Below are positions 30,850 to 42,283 of a DNA stretch of 64,000 nt, piece by piece. The position numbers were made by a program, and so were the translations under genes. This DNA comes from Aphanomyces cochlioides (taxonomy: Eukaryota > Oomycota > Saprolegniomycetes > Saprolegniales > Verrucalvaceae). Every line of letters begins with the position of its first letter. Position 1 is the first letter of the stretch. The stretch is from positions 2,542,001 through 2,606,000 of the forward strand of contig JAHQRK010000007.1 of NCBI GenBank assembly GCA_019828595.1, written 5' to 3'. Below the pieces are notes generated by a model. It was not told the DNA's origin. It did no database searches and was given only the letters and a program-made list of their open reading frames with translations.

Positions 30850-33078
30850 CCTTCAGAAATCTCCCGGCGGGGCAGCTTTGGACTCCCAAGACGGCGCTGC
30901 GCTTCAATCCTGTCCGTCCTTAGCAATGCGGGTAGCTCTATTGAATATTGTCCAGTAACTGCGCGATTTGATCCCTCGTAACTGTGTTCTATGACAAGAA
31001 ACAGGCAACATCAAGACGATTCCTTGGTTGCAATGCACACAGGCTTCACAGGGGAACAGCTAGCCCTGCTGGGCCCTTGGTGCAGTATGCCGGACTCCAC
31101 CGCGACTGTCCGCGCAAAAGGTGCTTTACCCCCGACACCCTTGTTCAAACTCAGTCATATTAATTTGTTCTAATAAATCTCAGACACCACGCATGTAGCC
31201 CACGTCATAAGCTGCACTACACATGAGCTGCATTGCACCATGATGCCAAAGAGCATAGGGGTTGCCGCAGCTCCTTCTTGGCGCGTCAAAGTCGGTGTCC
31301 TATCAAAATACCTTTATTAATTAATATATTATGTAATATAATAGTCAAAAATATTACTATTCATATCCAAATATTTGCACAATTGACCCAGTTGGATAAA
31401 TAATCTAAGAGTTTATATGCGTATATATTCAATATTATTGACTTATAAATTGCAAAGGGTATTGTGGTTTTAATACCAAACTGGAGTTGTTCTTTGTACA
31501 AGTTTTGCACTGCACTCCTGTAACTCATAAGTGTGCCAACGGTGACATTTTTGTTTTGTATTGTCCATTCAAGGAAGCCTAGATAATGACTATAATCAAA
31601 TTGACCCGTATCAATCGTGGTCTCTTCGATAGAATCTGCGCTTTCGATAATAAAATGGCCCTGCCCAGTAAGAAGAAGCCACCGTTTGACCTGGTTGATA
31701 CCAGAGCGGTATCCTCGTCGCGTGGACTCCGATATCCTGTTCCTTCTGGCATCGGATATGGATGAATATCATCAAAACTCCGACCAGTTATTCTTTCATT
31801 ATGATACATTTTGTCCAATCAACTTCGTCATATGTCTAGTACACCAATGAGAATTTGAATGATAACACTATTTGCCCAATAGAACTTATTAGGGTTAGGT
31901 AAGTAGGGTGAGTTGGGGCTTCCGACCTACAGAAGTCGGAGGTTTTGAAAAAATATGTGTATGTCTATACAAAATACAAGTCTAATAGATATCAAAGAAA
32001 TGTTTCGACATCGTCCGACGATGGCGTTATCCGGACATACCAGCCTTTTACCGAGTAGTATAGATATACTACTCGGTAAAAGGCTCCTACAGATGGAAAC
32101 TTTTTATCCTTTGCGTCATAATAAACTTGACTTGATGTTGTCCTTAATGAATGGTTTCCCTTCAACTACCGTTCTGCCCTGTCTTAACAGCTAACGAATA
32201 TAAAACGTGTATGCATTTTAAGTCAGTCGTGGTGCCCAGTAATAAAAGAAGCATGGGCGACGTCAGTTGCCTTTTTAATTACATATGATATTTCTAAGAG
32301 GTACTTCGAAGTATATAGAAGTAGGCCTTCGGTGTTGGCAGTTTAAAGTTCAAAGAGAAGATATAATGGAAAATCCAAATTGATTGAAACTTTGACTGAA
32401 AAGTCCAAACTCGGATGAAACGCTCTAGATTTACCACAGCTTGAAAATAGGGAGGATATTCTGTTGTAGAATGATTTAAAATTTAACAAAGAAGTGTAGT
32501 TATCCATTACAACAAAAAACCGTCCTTTGGGTTCACTGTGGAACAATTGTCCTACACAAGAGCTCGTACAGCATTTTCTTCTCAACATTCCACATATTCA
32601 ACAAAGATATAATCTCCATGAACTACATTGAACTACGTAAATAATTTTGGATCCATCGATTATTCTTGTAAGAGGCGAATACGGCGAGAAGATCAGAAAA
32701 AACTGACTATTGCTATCACTTCATTCCTATTCTTAGCTAAATAGTAGCATAAACATGATTATTGGCACACGTAGTATTGTTTGTTTCGACCTTACGTCGA
32801 CTCACTACCGTCGACCCACTACCGGCGCAAGCTGGTTTTCATGGTTCGAGTCTATAAACATTCACTGGTTCAGAATCGTTATACGATGCTTTATAGATTG
32901 TGACAAGATTTCTTGTCATAATTTATTGACGCAGATTGCTTGAATTTATTTAAATATCCTATCGAAAATATACTGGCTGTATATATTATAACTATTTGAC
33001 GCGAGTATATAGACTGCAAGGTATTTTGATTTCTATTGGTCAGGGGGTACAGGCATTCTTCTTGCACTGCACACCTCA
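30850..33078. other. AT-rich, gene-poor region with decayed sequence
   Basis: About 2.2 kb without a supported gene. Apart from the hairpin at 32042-32085, I see short open stretches without family signals and AT-rich tracts (31310-31450, 32300-32750). The motif CTTCCGACCTACAGAAGTCGG near 31919 is a small inverted repeat. Confidence 0.4.
32042..32085. repeat. Perfect hairpin: 21-bp arms, 2-base loop
   Basis: The left arm (32042-32062) begins AGCCTTTTACCGAG, the loop is GA (32063-32064) and the right arm (32065-32085) is the exact complement, ending CTCGGTAAAAGGCT. All 21 pairs are Watson-Crick. Confidence 0.9.
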
Positions 33079-35118
33079 ATGGGTTTGGACGATTTGCAAT
33101 CTGGGAATACAAAGCGAGCAAGGAAGACGGCAGTCAACGCTTTCGCCAGGTTCCTCAAAGCGGAAAATGTTATGCTTGATTATGTCAAGCAATGTATTCA
33201 AAAAGACGCCACCGGAAAATGTTTTGTATCCGTCATGGACAAATTTGGCATGTTCCTTGCGTTCAGCGAAGGCTCTGCTGGCCAGCCATTGGCAAGACAT
33301 TCATGTATGCAGTACTACAGACAAGTGAAACACTGGCTTTTAGACCAGTTCCCTTTGCTACGACATGTATTGGAAACTCGAATTCTCAAAATGGGTAGAA
33401 CCTTAGAGAACTTTTGTCTCAAAAGAGAGGAAGGTGGGTTTGTGAAAAAGGCACCTGCGTGCTCCAAGTATGACTTATGTTGTATGGTACGTCATCTGTA
33501 CAAGAATGCAACCACTTTCAGTGACTACCAAGATGCATCGCTTTTGTGTTTGATGTGGTACATGTTTGGACGTGCGTCAGATTTATCCTTTGTTCGAAAA
33601 GGAAATGTTTCGATTGGCGCAGGCGGAGTGTTCTTTGTGCGCCTCATTCGTCTAAAAACGAGCGAGGAGCAAGGCTTGTCTCTGTTTCCCGATTCTGAAC
33701 CCTTGACGTGCCCTCTGTTTACTATGGCCGTAGCATTGTCAACCCAAATTGCTCCATGTGCCGATCTGCTCGACAACTTGCCACCCGCTGTGTCACGAAC
33801 GAATGCTGATCTCAACAATGATTCCCCTTTGATTGATTTGTTGGATGCACCTGACATGGATGTTCAACCCAAATTACCCGACACATCCTCTTGCAACTCT
33901 AAAATCACGCTCCACTCTACACTACACTCTCATGTAAATAGTTTACTCGATCGCGTTGCGAAGCCAGCTGGTGTTGAAGTCCATTTGTCGTCACATTCGT
34001 TTCGACGCGGTGGAGCCCAATTTGCGAATGGCTCGGAGCATTTGACGGCTCGGTGGATCTTTGATCGCGGCGCGTGGAACGTCAGCACCACAAACAAAGG
34101 GTTTGGATATGTCTTCAATACCCTCAAAGAAGATCATAAGGTGGCGAAAGTCCTTAGCGGCCAATCTCCATTTCATCGTGTCCGCTTAGCAGACTTGTCG
34201 TCATTTGACACTTCGACAAGACTGAAAATTCAACAAGTGCAAAGGCTTGTCTTTGCGTCCTGCTCTGGGCTCGAGTCAAGAAAATACAACATCGACGGAA
34301 ATGTGCTGGATATATTGATAGCTTACTTGATCCTACAATTTCCACTGTTTAAAGAATTGAGCCCCAACAGCCCAGCGGTGGTGCGTCTCGAATCGTGCTT
34401 GGAACAGGCTGGATGTACCATACCGCAGCTGCTCTCACGGTCAGTTCATTTGGCTGCGGCAATGATCGATCCTGTTGAAAGCGTTCAATGCGAGCAAGCC
34501 AATGAATCAGATGAGCGCAAGATGATTAGACACCAAGCATCTGTCATTAACCACTTTATTGAGCAAGCCAAGCGCCAGGACGAGCGTTTGGATGCGATGG
34601 AAGCAAAGCTTGATGCGCAAAAGTCGACAACTGAGCAAATTGCTGAGTGCCAGGCAAGACCTGTTGTTGCAACAATTCCTGCAAGTGATCCACAGTTTCC
34701 CCCCAAATGCCGACGAAAAGCCTCTAATGTTCCTCTCAGAGCAATCTGGTATGAATGGTACACGTCAGAGCCACGATTGTGGGTCAAATGCGTCAACAAG
34801 CAGAAACGATCGGATTCAAAGCTGCTTGTTGCGTATTTGAAGTTGTTTCTTGACAGTGGATTTAAGCTCGATGACAAAGCCTCCGCATATCGAGACGACG
34901 TTATGACGTTGGGTTTGCTTGTCGAGGAGCGGGTGTTGGCGTTTTTGAGTCAACATGGATCGAAGTCGAAAGGAGCAAACGCTGTTCTCAAATTGCTTCA
35001 TCGAACAGGAAAGCTCAATGGTAAAATTGTCACGCATCGACGGCTTCTTGCTGCAAGAGCCATCCTTGACCCCTCGCCTGCCTATACTCAAGATGTCCTT
35101 GACACTCGTAGTGAGTAA
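33079..35118 (+). CDS. Tyrosine recombinase of a Crypton-like element, intact
   Basis: A single 679-residue ORF. Tyrosine-recombinase boxes: Arg in WYMFGRASDLSFV, H-x-x-R in SSHSFRRGGAQF and a candidate nucleophile Tyr in KGFGYVFNTLKEDHK. An N-terminal helical core-binding part (KTAVNAFARFLKAENV) precedes it, and a long C-terminal part has a coiled coil (HFIEQAKRQDERLDAMEAK) and a Trp-rich region (IWYEWYTSEPRLWVKC) that may bind DNA. It is unlike the two Crypton copies at 2.3-4.3 kb and 36.9-38.7 kb, so it is a separate lineage. No stops or frameshifts are present and it may be active or recently so. Element ends were not found. Confidence 0.75.
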   Translation: MGLDDLQSGNTKRARKTAVNAFARFLKAENVMLDYVKQCIQKDATGKCFVSVMDKFGMFLAFSEGSAGQPLARHSCMQYYRQVKHWLLDQFPLLRHVLETRILKMGRTLENFCLKREEGGFVKKAPACSKYDLCCMVRHLYKNATTFSDYQDASLLCLMWYMFGRASDLSFVRKGNVSIGAGGVFFVRLIRLKTSEEQGLSLFPDSEPLTCPLFTMAVALSTQIAPCADLLDNLPPAVSRTNADLNNDSPLIDLLDAPDMDVQPKLPDTSSCNSKITLHSTLHSHVNSLLDRVAKPAGVEVHLSSHSFRRGGAQFANGSEHLTARWIFDRGAWNVSTTNKGFGYVFNTLKEDHKVAKVLSGQSPFHRVRLADLSSFDTSTRLKIQQVQRLVFASCSGLESRKYNIDGNVLDILIAYLILQFPLFKELSPNSPAVVRLESCLEQAGCTIPQLLSRSVHLAAAMIDPVESVQCEQANESDERKMIRHQASVINHFIEQAKRQDERLDAMEAKLDAQKSTTEQIAECQARPVVATIPASDPQFPPKCRRKASNVPLRAIWYEWYTSEPRLWVKCVNKQKRSDSKLLVAYLKLFLDSGFKLDDKASAYRDDVMTLGLLVEERVLAFLSQHGSKSKGANAVLKLLHRTGKLNGKIVTHRRLLAARAILDPSPAYTQDVLDTRSE

Positions 35119-35266
35119 GATGAAGCAAATCAAACAAGTTGTGAGATTATACCTTAATATCCGACTATCAGGTGCTATCACACATGCCAGAGTGTCTTTT
35201 GGTTGTATCTTGCGGCCTCTCATGGTAGTCGACTTGTTTCCACAGCAAGCAAATTCAATGTTCCTT

Positions 35267-35336
35267 GGTCGCGACTGGAATAGAACCAGTTTCTCAGGGT
35301 AACATGCCATGCGCTCTACGAACGAGCTACACGACC
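35267..35336 (-). pseudogene. tRNA-like unit 1
   Basis: Acceptor stem GGTCGTG / CGCGACC pairs; the anticodon stem is mismatched (CATGG / CCCTG). Not a usable tRNA. Confidence 0.6.
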
Positions 35337-35525
35337 GGCTTTGTGTCTTCTGCGCCATCCACATTGGCCATACTGACGAATACCCAGCGGTTGAAGTCAA
35401 ATCGCACGTCTATCACTTCATCTTGTTCGAATGGCTGTTTGTCGTTGTGCAAGACAGATAGTGTGCAAGGTAGACAGTCGTTTTGAATGATTGAGAGTAA
35501 ATACAGTGTAAATCCAACATACCTT

Positions 35526-35595
35526 GATCATGACTGGAATCGAACCAGTTTCCCAGGGTGACATGCCCTGCGCTCTACCAATGAGCTACACGATC
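35526..35595 (-). pseudogene. tRNA-like unit 2 (best folded)
   Basis: Acceptor, D, anticodon (CAGGG / CCCTG) and T stems all pair. The anticodon loop is CATGTCA, so the position-33 U is lost and 34-36 would read TGT. Confidence 0.6.
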
Positions 35596-35763
35596 TACTT
35601 TGTGTCTTGTGTGTCGTATATATTGCTCATACTGATCTTCATCAAGGGGTTGAAGCCAAGTCGCACATGCTAACGCTTCGTCTTCTTTTCATCCTTGTTC
35701 GTCGATTGTGCAAGCCAAACGGTTGTCTGAAATGCTTGAGAGTTCGTAAATCCAACATAATGT

Positions 35764-35833
35764 GATCAAGACTGGAATCGAACCAGTTTCTCAGGGTAAC
35801 CATTCATGTGCTTTGCCAATGAGCTACACGATC
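35764..35833 (-). pseudogene. tRNA-like unit 3
   Basis: T arm and A/B boxes remain, but the anticodon stem has decayed. Confidence 0.55.
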
Positions 35834-35995
35834 AGGTTTGTGTCTTGCGCGCTGAATATATTGGTCATATTGGTGGCACCAAAGGGTTGAAGCCAAGTCG
35901 CAGGTGTTAACGCTAAGTCTTGTTCACAATACTGCTTGCTGATTGTGCAAGGTGGTTGGTTATCTTGAATGTATGAGAGTTCGAAAACACACCAT

Positions 35996-36065
35996 GATCT
36001 CGACTGGAATCGAACCATTTTCTCAGGGCAATGAGCCCTGCGCTCTACCAATGAGCTACACGATC
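35996..36065 (-). pseudogene. tRNA-like unit 4, Met (CAT) type
   Basis: The anticodon arm CAGGG-CTCATTG-CCCTG has U33 and anticodon CAT (Met). The acceptor and T stems each have about one mismatch. Confidence 0.55.
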
Positions 36066-36070
36066 GCTCT

Positions 36071-36858
36071 GTCCATGAGCTTGGTTGATCTTGATTTCAT
36101 TCACAGTGAGCCGCAACTTTATGTCTTCATCGTTGACAATGATGGGTCCTTCACGTACGACACATGACACTCCGCTTGAGGACTTGCGTGAAAAATCGAG
36201 AATGATCTCTTCGGTTGTGCCGGCTTGTTAACGAAACTCTGCAAAGCGATATCGATTTTGAGAGGCATATGTTCTATCATTGCCCTCATTTCTGAATTTT
36301 CCATGAAGCTGTCAGGTCGAATTACTTCGAGCGGACACGCTAACTTCGATATCCTCAATCTCAGCCTACAGGCACTTTCAGACAATTCTGTGTGCAAGGA
36401 TAAAGGCGTCTTTCACCGAGTCTTTTAGTTCGAAATTCGTTTTCAAACATTCCTCACAAGCGTGTCACAGATATTACTCCTGCACGCTCATTGGTCGGAT
36501 TTCATTAGATACCTGACCTCTGAAGTCGGATTTTTTATGATATGGTGAAGTTCATCCCAATTCACCTGTCAGCCTGCAACAAAAAAGAAGTGTGAAATGA
36601 CTGGTTGTGTTTATTGCATTCTCTAGCCACTGATTGGTTGCAGGTATCGTCGGACGGAATGTCAGAAAAACTCCTTTCAGATCTAACTAATCGAAAAATA
36701 TAATTTTCAATACAAACTTCAAGTAGAGTTAAAAATCACAATTGCGATTTGTTTTAACAAAATCGAAAAAGTCGGGAATTGTGTCCAACTCTAACTCAAA
36801 ATAGCCATAAATTGTCCGACTTTTTCTGGTTTATGTTCGAAACATTCAATTTCAAAAT
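36071..36858. other. Intergenic between tRNA-like array and Crypton relic
   Basis: No gene is supported. Near 36508 there is CTGACCTCTGAAGTCGGA, partly like the small inverted repeat near 31919 in opposite orientation; whether the two mark ends of one insertion around the 33-35 kb recombinase is unproven. Confidence 0.35.
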
Positions 36859-38684
36859 TTGTATCAATTGTTGCGCAAATTTGCTTGCGTCAAAATTTAT
36901 TCCGCACGAGGAAAAGCCATTCCAATTGAATTTGGCGATGATTTGAAGGAAATATATCAAGGTAACAAATTATATAATACTAGTATGTTTTCATATTTGC
37001 TGCTCTTAGGAATAAGAAAAACATTTGCACAAGAACACCAAGCTGGTGATAAGGTGGCCACAGGAAAGCGACCGATGTCGTTTTCTACCTTTCAAAGTCT
37101 TTGCAAGCAAAGTTTAGGTCTTTCGGATGGAGGATTCACCCATCTTTTTTTGATTCTGACATGGAATTTAATGTGTCGTTCAAAATCAACAGAAACAGTC
37201 AGGTAAATCATAATTTGCAGACAAAGTTGACATCACATAGGATTGATCATTTATCATGCGAGGAGGATGCTGTCGGAGTTACATTCTATAAGACTAAGAC
37301 AAAGCAACAAGGTTAAAGATATCATTTTTTAGATATTTATTCTTGCAATAGGAACAACAAATAAAAATCCGAAGTATTGTTATTCAAATCCACACAACCC
37401 TGATATTTGTCTCTTTGTCGCCCTTGGGCTATATTTTGCGTGAAATAGTCAACTGGAACCTGGACGCCTATTTCCTGGCTCAAACCAGCGGGTATTTAAA
37501 AGAATATACGATAAAAATTAAAGTGTAGCTATATAGGATCGATTTGGAAAAAGCTTGGGGAGAATGATGAAAATTTTCTACTTAAAGACAGGTTGCTCCA
37601 ATGGTATCAATGACATTGGGACGCACTCGATACGGAAGGGTACTGCAACGTTCGTGTCGTCAGGAACGACGGGAGGGCCGTCAATAGTTAGTATTTGCTT
37701 GCATTGTGGGTGGTCACTTGGCAATGTTATGGAAAGACATTTTCGTTACGAGTCAGCAGGTGATCAGTATACAGGAAGAGTCGTGGCTGGTTTACCTGTT
37801 AACAGTTCTTTATTTGCTGTTTTGCCTCCCTATTTTGTCAACATGGATGCGTCATTTATTACAGAGTGTATTGGAGTTATGTTTCCTAAGCTAGCAAAGT
37901 TGAGCACATGGCTGGTGTATTACGTTTAGTTTAGGCCAGTTTAGTTTTCCATTACGACTTTTTGATTGACGAGCTGCCCCACAACCATGCTCGTTTTGAC
38001 ACTCCTTTGTTTTGTAATTTGGAAATGATTGAACACCTACGTTTGTTGTTATTTTCGCAGAATAGTGGTGAAAGTTTAATGCTACCGTCGGGACTTCCCC
38101 CCATGTTGAACTGTATATCAAGCTCGAGAAAGCGAATGAAACTCTTTTGGCTCTTCCGGACGTGATTTTGGCTGGTGTACAAAGCCTCTTGAATGATTCA
38201 GGAACGATAGCAAACGGAATCTCTAAAGATCTAGTCATATCAACCATCAGAGAAACAATTGTGGCTCATACTGCACCAATCAACAATTTACCTCATGCCA
38301 ATTTTGACTCTACAGAAGCTCCTTTAGAATATAATGTGTATGCATGGGGGGGTCAGCTCCATAAGCTTCCTGAATCATTTGAATTAACTACAGTCGACCT
38401 TGCTACGGCATGGAAATTGTGGTGGCGTGGTCTTCCAGAAAAAAAATCCGCCTTTTTGCCAAATTTCTCCACGTGATATATCAAAACAAACTGCCAAGAA
38501 AGTCTTGAGTGAATGGAGATTTATTATGGAAAGACCATCGAGGTATTATGAGTCGAAAACAGGGTGCGCCGTACCTCTTAATCTATCAGAGATAGATTTG
38601 CAAACTTCTTTCCATATTGGCAATGAAATGCTTGCCCCTCTACGACAACCCACGGCGAAAAAACGGCAGCGACGTGATGCATAG
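36859..38684 (+). pseudogene. Decayed Crypton tyrosine recombinase, second copy
   Basis: Fragments in order match the 2.3-4.3 kb Crypton: AIPIEFGDDLKEIYQ, GGFTHLFLILTWNLMCRSKS, the H-x-x-R box GTHSIRKGTATF, RCGWS-like CLHCGWSLGNVMERHFRYE, and the C-terminal WKLWWRGLPEK region. Internal stops and frame changes (for example near 37210, 37320, 37440, 37930 and 38480) and AT drift show it is dead. Confidence 0.75.
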
Positions 38685-40086
38685 ATGAAAATATCTACAA
38701 TCGCCAAGTTATGGCGTCAATATGAGCAACAGTAAGCTTATGCAGCGTACATTCAGGCTTGTAGTGATAGCAGCTACTTCATTTTTGAACCCCATGCTTA
38801 TTTGTAGATAGATAACATTCAATCGCTATTGCATGCATTTGTTTAGATGTCATACGAGCCCTAATTAACGTACTTGGCCACGTTGTAGATTGTGTGGCTG
38901 GGCTAGAATAGGCCCCTTATGACCCAGAAACCATGATATTCATGAGTTGTTTGATGCCAAGCTGTCGACCAGTTTGGCTTGGCGCAGAAGAATTCTCGCA
39001 GCTTCTCGATGAGTCTCCTTCTAGATTGCCTAGCATGACAATGCAGTCAGTTTTGTGTAATATAGATAGTGATACCTTACGAACAGACTGAGACCTTCGT
39101 GCTGTCCATCCCCTCGACGCCTGGCTGTCTATCTAGACGCCCACAGGACCAGAGCTGCATGCCTTGTTCTTCGCCAGCGCGATTCAGACCGGAGTGATAC
39201 AACCATGAGTCATATTTCAACCAATGAAAAATTGAATGTTTCTATTGGATAAAATTATTCACGTCGACCGATTTGTTGGACGAATTCCAATTACAATACA
39301 ACATATTTTCAAACATTTAAAACGTTTGAAATTACACTATTTAAGGTTCATGATCGAGGGTAATTTAAGAAAATGCTTGTGTAAAACTTAAATAGTGTAC
39401 GCATTAATAAATTGAAACACTTTCGAAACATATCAAAATTCCAGTAAACTTACAACTATTAACTTCATAGCTGTGACGATTCTGGAGATTGAGATATCAA
39501 GGCAAGATCAGCCAAGAAGATTGATCTGTTAGCCTCGTCGACTTGCTTTTCTCTGTGTATCGTTCATTGCAGCGACCAAAATGGTTGCGACAACTTGTCA
39601 CAGCCATCATGGCCATCTTTCATGGATAACTTGTTGGTATCGCAAGAAATGTCAAGAGGTTGGAGAGGACAAGCCTGGCAAACTCTCAAACATTTTGATT
39701 GAATTGTTTCGAGGGTTGCTTCCTTCATTCACCTCACTTGAGCACCGAAATAGCATTATGGCGGGTTTAATGACGGTCCTTAGACACTCCCACAGGCAAC
39801 TTCTTGTGGATCTCGGTCTATTACGTGGCTTTGGGAAGAGAAGGATTGCTGTACTGCTGAAAAAGTACTGTACGCTTCATTGCTGTCCTACAACTCCCTC
39901 TTTTTAAAGACATCTCAATCAGATAGTATCACTTAATAGTGTTACTAAGTCAGCATAAACATGTTACAGTCATTGAAACGAGGGAGTCAAACTGTACGGA
40001 TAAGTACAATACAGTACTTTTGACAGTACGTACACTGTACACTGAGAATCGTGGTTGGGAGCTTCTCCATTTCCCCAATCCAGGAC
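38685..40086. other. Gene-poor region with one uncertain ORF
   Basis: Mostly AT-rich, with a 12-base inverted pair ACACTATTTAAG / CTTAAATAGTGT near 39330-39400. A 108-codon ATG-started frame at 39581-39907 (KLSNILIELFRGLLPSF, GLMTVLRHSHRQLLVDLGLL) looks protein-like but matches nothing I know and has no clear neighbours, so it is not called as a gene. Confidence 0.35.
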
Positions 40087-41578
40087 ATGATCCGAACGTC
40101 CACACAGCTCCAGCGCACCTCTCAGACGTCAACAAAGCCGCGTTCGTGGGCGGCAAACGGTTCTAACAAAGATCTACCCAGCCTCGTTGACCTCTGTGTC
40201 CAAGCACTCGTTCTTGCTGATGGTTCTCCGATGCGAAAAGTCGATGTGCTCTTTCCGTACAGCAACTTTAGCGCTTTTGTCACTAATGTGTTGATGGAGT
40301 AGACGCCTGCCAGAAGAATTAGCACAGTCATTGCTTGTTGCGCTGGCCGAGCACGGCAAAGTAACAGATGATCGATTATCGGCGTTTCTGTCCATTTCGC
40401 GCCGCGTGATTCAACTCACGGGATGCATCTCGATTCGTAAATCCGTCCTTCGGCAAATCCCATTTCGATGTCCGAACCTTGTCCGTGACTTCAGTATGAA
40501 CGCTTGCTTATGTGCTTGATGTAGACATACTTGGATTTGTCCAATTGCGTGCAAGTCAGCAACACAGTCGTTCGCGATATTTTACAAGGCTGCTCGTCCC
40601 TCCAACAACTTCGACTGGACAACTGCCGGCACATCACTGACGCCGCGTTTCAGCCAGATCAGTCGCTATTTTATCCACTGCGCGCTTGCCTTTCGCTCAA
40701 GGTACCTCCGCTCTTCGGCTACATAGTGCTCTTACACGGTGACGTCGTGTAGGTCCTCAGTTTGGCAGGCTGCTCGCAGATTACGCACAGTCTGATCCTC
40801 TATTTGTTAAAAGCATACCGATCACTGCAAGAGCTCAACTTGTCTCGATGCAAGGTATTGAAAACTACACGATGTTGAATGCCTCAACTTGTTGCAGCGG
40901 ATCACAAACGACTGCATCAAAATGCTCTTGACTTCGTCGATCCATTTGCGCTTGCGAGTGCTCAATGTGTCATTCACGGATGTCACTGATGATGCGTTTA
41001 CGTGTCTTTCAGAGCTTCGTGAAATCGACTTGGGTCAGTGCAAGATTACCGATGCTACACTCGTTTCCCTTGCGCAGCATTGTCCTCGGTCAACTCTCTT
41101 GTTCTTCGCAGTCTCCTGATTACCGAATAGATTGGAAGTTGTGCGCTTGCGTTGGTGCAGCGAGATTACGGATGCCGGTATTCTCCGTCTAGCATCTCAC
41201 TGCTCCCGACTCCGCGTACTCGACCTGAACAACTGCGGGCTTCTGACGGATCAATCGATCGCCTCATTGAGCCAATGCCCTCACTTAGAATGGTTAGACC
41301 ATCGTTCCGATGATCCAGGGACTCACAATTACCATAGGATCAACTTGGCGTGGTGTGTTAACATCACCGACAGCGGTCTTGTCGATTTAGCCAAAGGATG
41401 CCGGGAACTCAAGGAAGTTGTGCTCACGTTTTGCTCGCAATTGACAGACGTCGCGTTGAAAGCCCTCGTCGACAATTGCCGCCAGCTCGACTGCCTCCAT
41501 CTCAACGGTTGCACTGGCATGTCGTCAGCGGCCGTCAAAGCCCTCAGCTCAACCTCCGTCGCTGCAGTTGTCCATTGA
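40087..41578 (+). CDS. AMN1/FBXL-type leucine-rich repeat protein
   Basis: Exons 40087-40256, 40303-40480, 40525-40701, 40753-40854, 40898-41088, 41131-41292 and 41338-41578 give 406 residues; introns are 42-51 nt and phases all fit. The C-terminal two thirds are Cys-containing LRRs (YLDLSNCVQVSNTVVRDIL, LRLDNCRHITDAAF, RLRWCSEITDAGILRLA, LNLAWC-like INLAWCVNITDSGLVDLA), the pattern of FBXL F-box proteins, AMN1 and RAD7. An F-box is not evident; LPEELAQSLLVALAEHGK at residues 58-75 is a candidate degenerate one. FBXL proteins choose substrates for SCF ubiquitin ligases. The intron after 40480 has a GTCC donor, as in RIC8. The first exon start is uncertain. Confidence 0.75.
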
Positions 41579-42283
41579 CAACATCTTATTTATTCAGTTA
41601 GTTTTGACAACGATAGACACTTGAACCAAGTGAAAATATAAAAATATCATTATGAACCACACTTGAAGCATGTGAACAAACGACTTATGGAGGGCACGGC
41701 AAGCTCAATACTTGTGCATCCCAAGTAAACAGTCCATAAGAATGACATTTCAATTGTGATATAAATTATGATGACATTTGAGACTTGTGAGATAACTGTT
41801 TCCATGAAGGACACTTAAAACTTGAGACGATGCACAGTCAAATGGCCCAAGTGCCAGAGTTTTACAGAAGCAGACATTTCAAATACGTGAAAAAGAGTAT
41901 GCTGAAGAGGACACTTGATATGTGTGAGATTAAACGTGGTGGCTTCAAAACCTTTGACCAAGGCGACCTTTCAACTTTGTGAAACTCTAAAATGATTATG
42001 GACATTTCACACTTGTGATTTTAAATTCCTAGATTTATACCATGTGAATGCGAGAAATCGCCCATCTAAAGGCATTTTAGCACGACTTCGATCGCGAGCA
42101 CAACTTTGTGTTCTGCTCATTGTTGGAGTTTCCTAAGTACTTGACAACGCTCATTCTCACCACTCCATGAGGTTGGAAAAATACTCGGCTCATGCAGATG
42201 CTTGAGATTCATGGATATCCTGATTGGGGTAATGGGCTAGCTGTGCATTTCTCTTGTTTTCACGCAGAGCCACAGCAAAACGT
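41579..42283. repeat. Dispersed array of a degenerate 18-mer
   Basis: At least nine copies of a GACAYTTSAnAYTTGTGA-like word begin at 41616, 41658, 41744, 41773, 41810, 41873, 41910, 41965 and 42001, all in the same orientation with irregular spacing (29-86 bases). The two halves (CACTT and AAGTG) are partly self-complementary. No coding frame runs through them. Confidence 0.6.

Larger units (their letters stand above)
35260..36070 (-). repeat. Tandem array of four tRNA-like units
   Basis: Four direct repeats with starts 259, 238 and 232 bases apart each hold a minus-strand tRNA-like sequence followed by about 165 bases of shared spacer (for example GTTGAAGCCAAGTCGCA). Each keeps an A-box-like TAGCTCATTGGTAGAGC (varied in units 1 and 3) and a B box GGTTCGATTCC (units 2-4; GGTTCTATTCC in unit 1). 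The fourth unit lacks most of its spacer. Confidence 0.85.

Noticed and set aside
34816..35400. 194-codon minus-strand frame over the recombinase end and first tRNA-like unit
   Set aside because: Antisense of a well supported recombinase; no recognisable domain.
35260..36070. Four functional tRNA genes
   Set aside because: Anticodon loops or stems are faulty in units 1-3 and unit 4 has stem mismatches, so they are called tRNA-like repeats.
31919..36530. Terminal repeats of one large element around the 33-35 kb recombinase
   Set aside because: The two TCCGAC/GTCGGA-bearing stretches match only in short words and no target duplication was found.
39581..39907. 108-codon ATG-started frame
   Set aside because: Looks partly protein-like but no family, no introns and no context; kept only as a note in the region entry.
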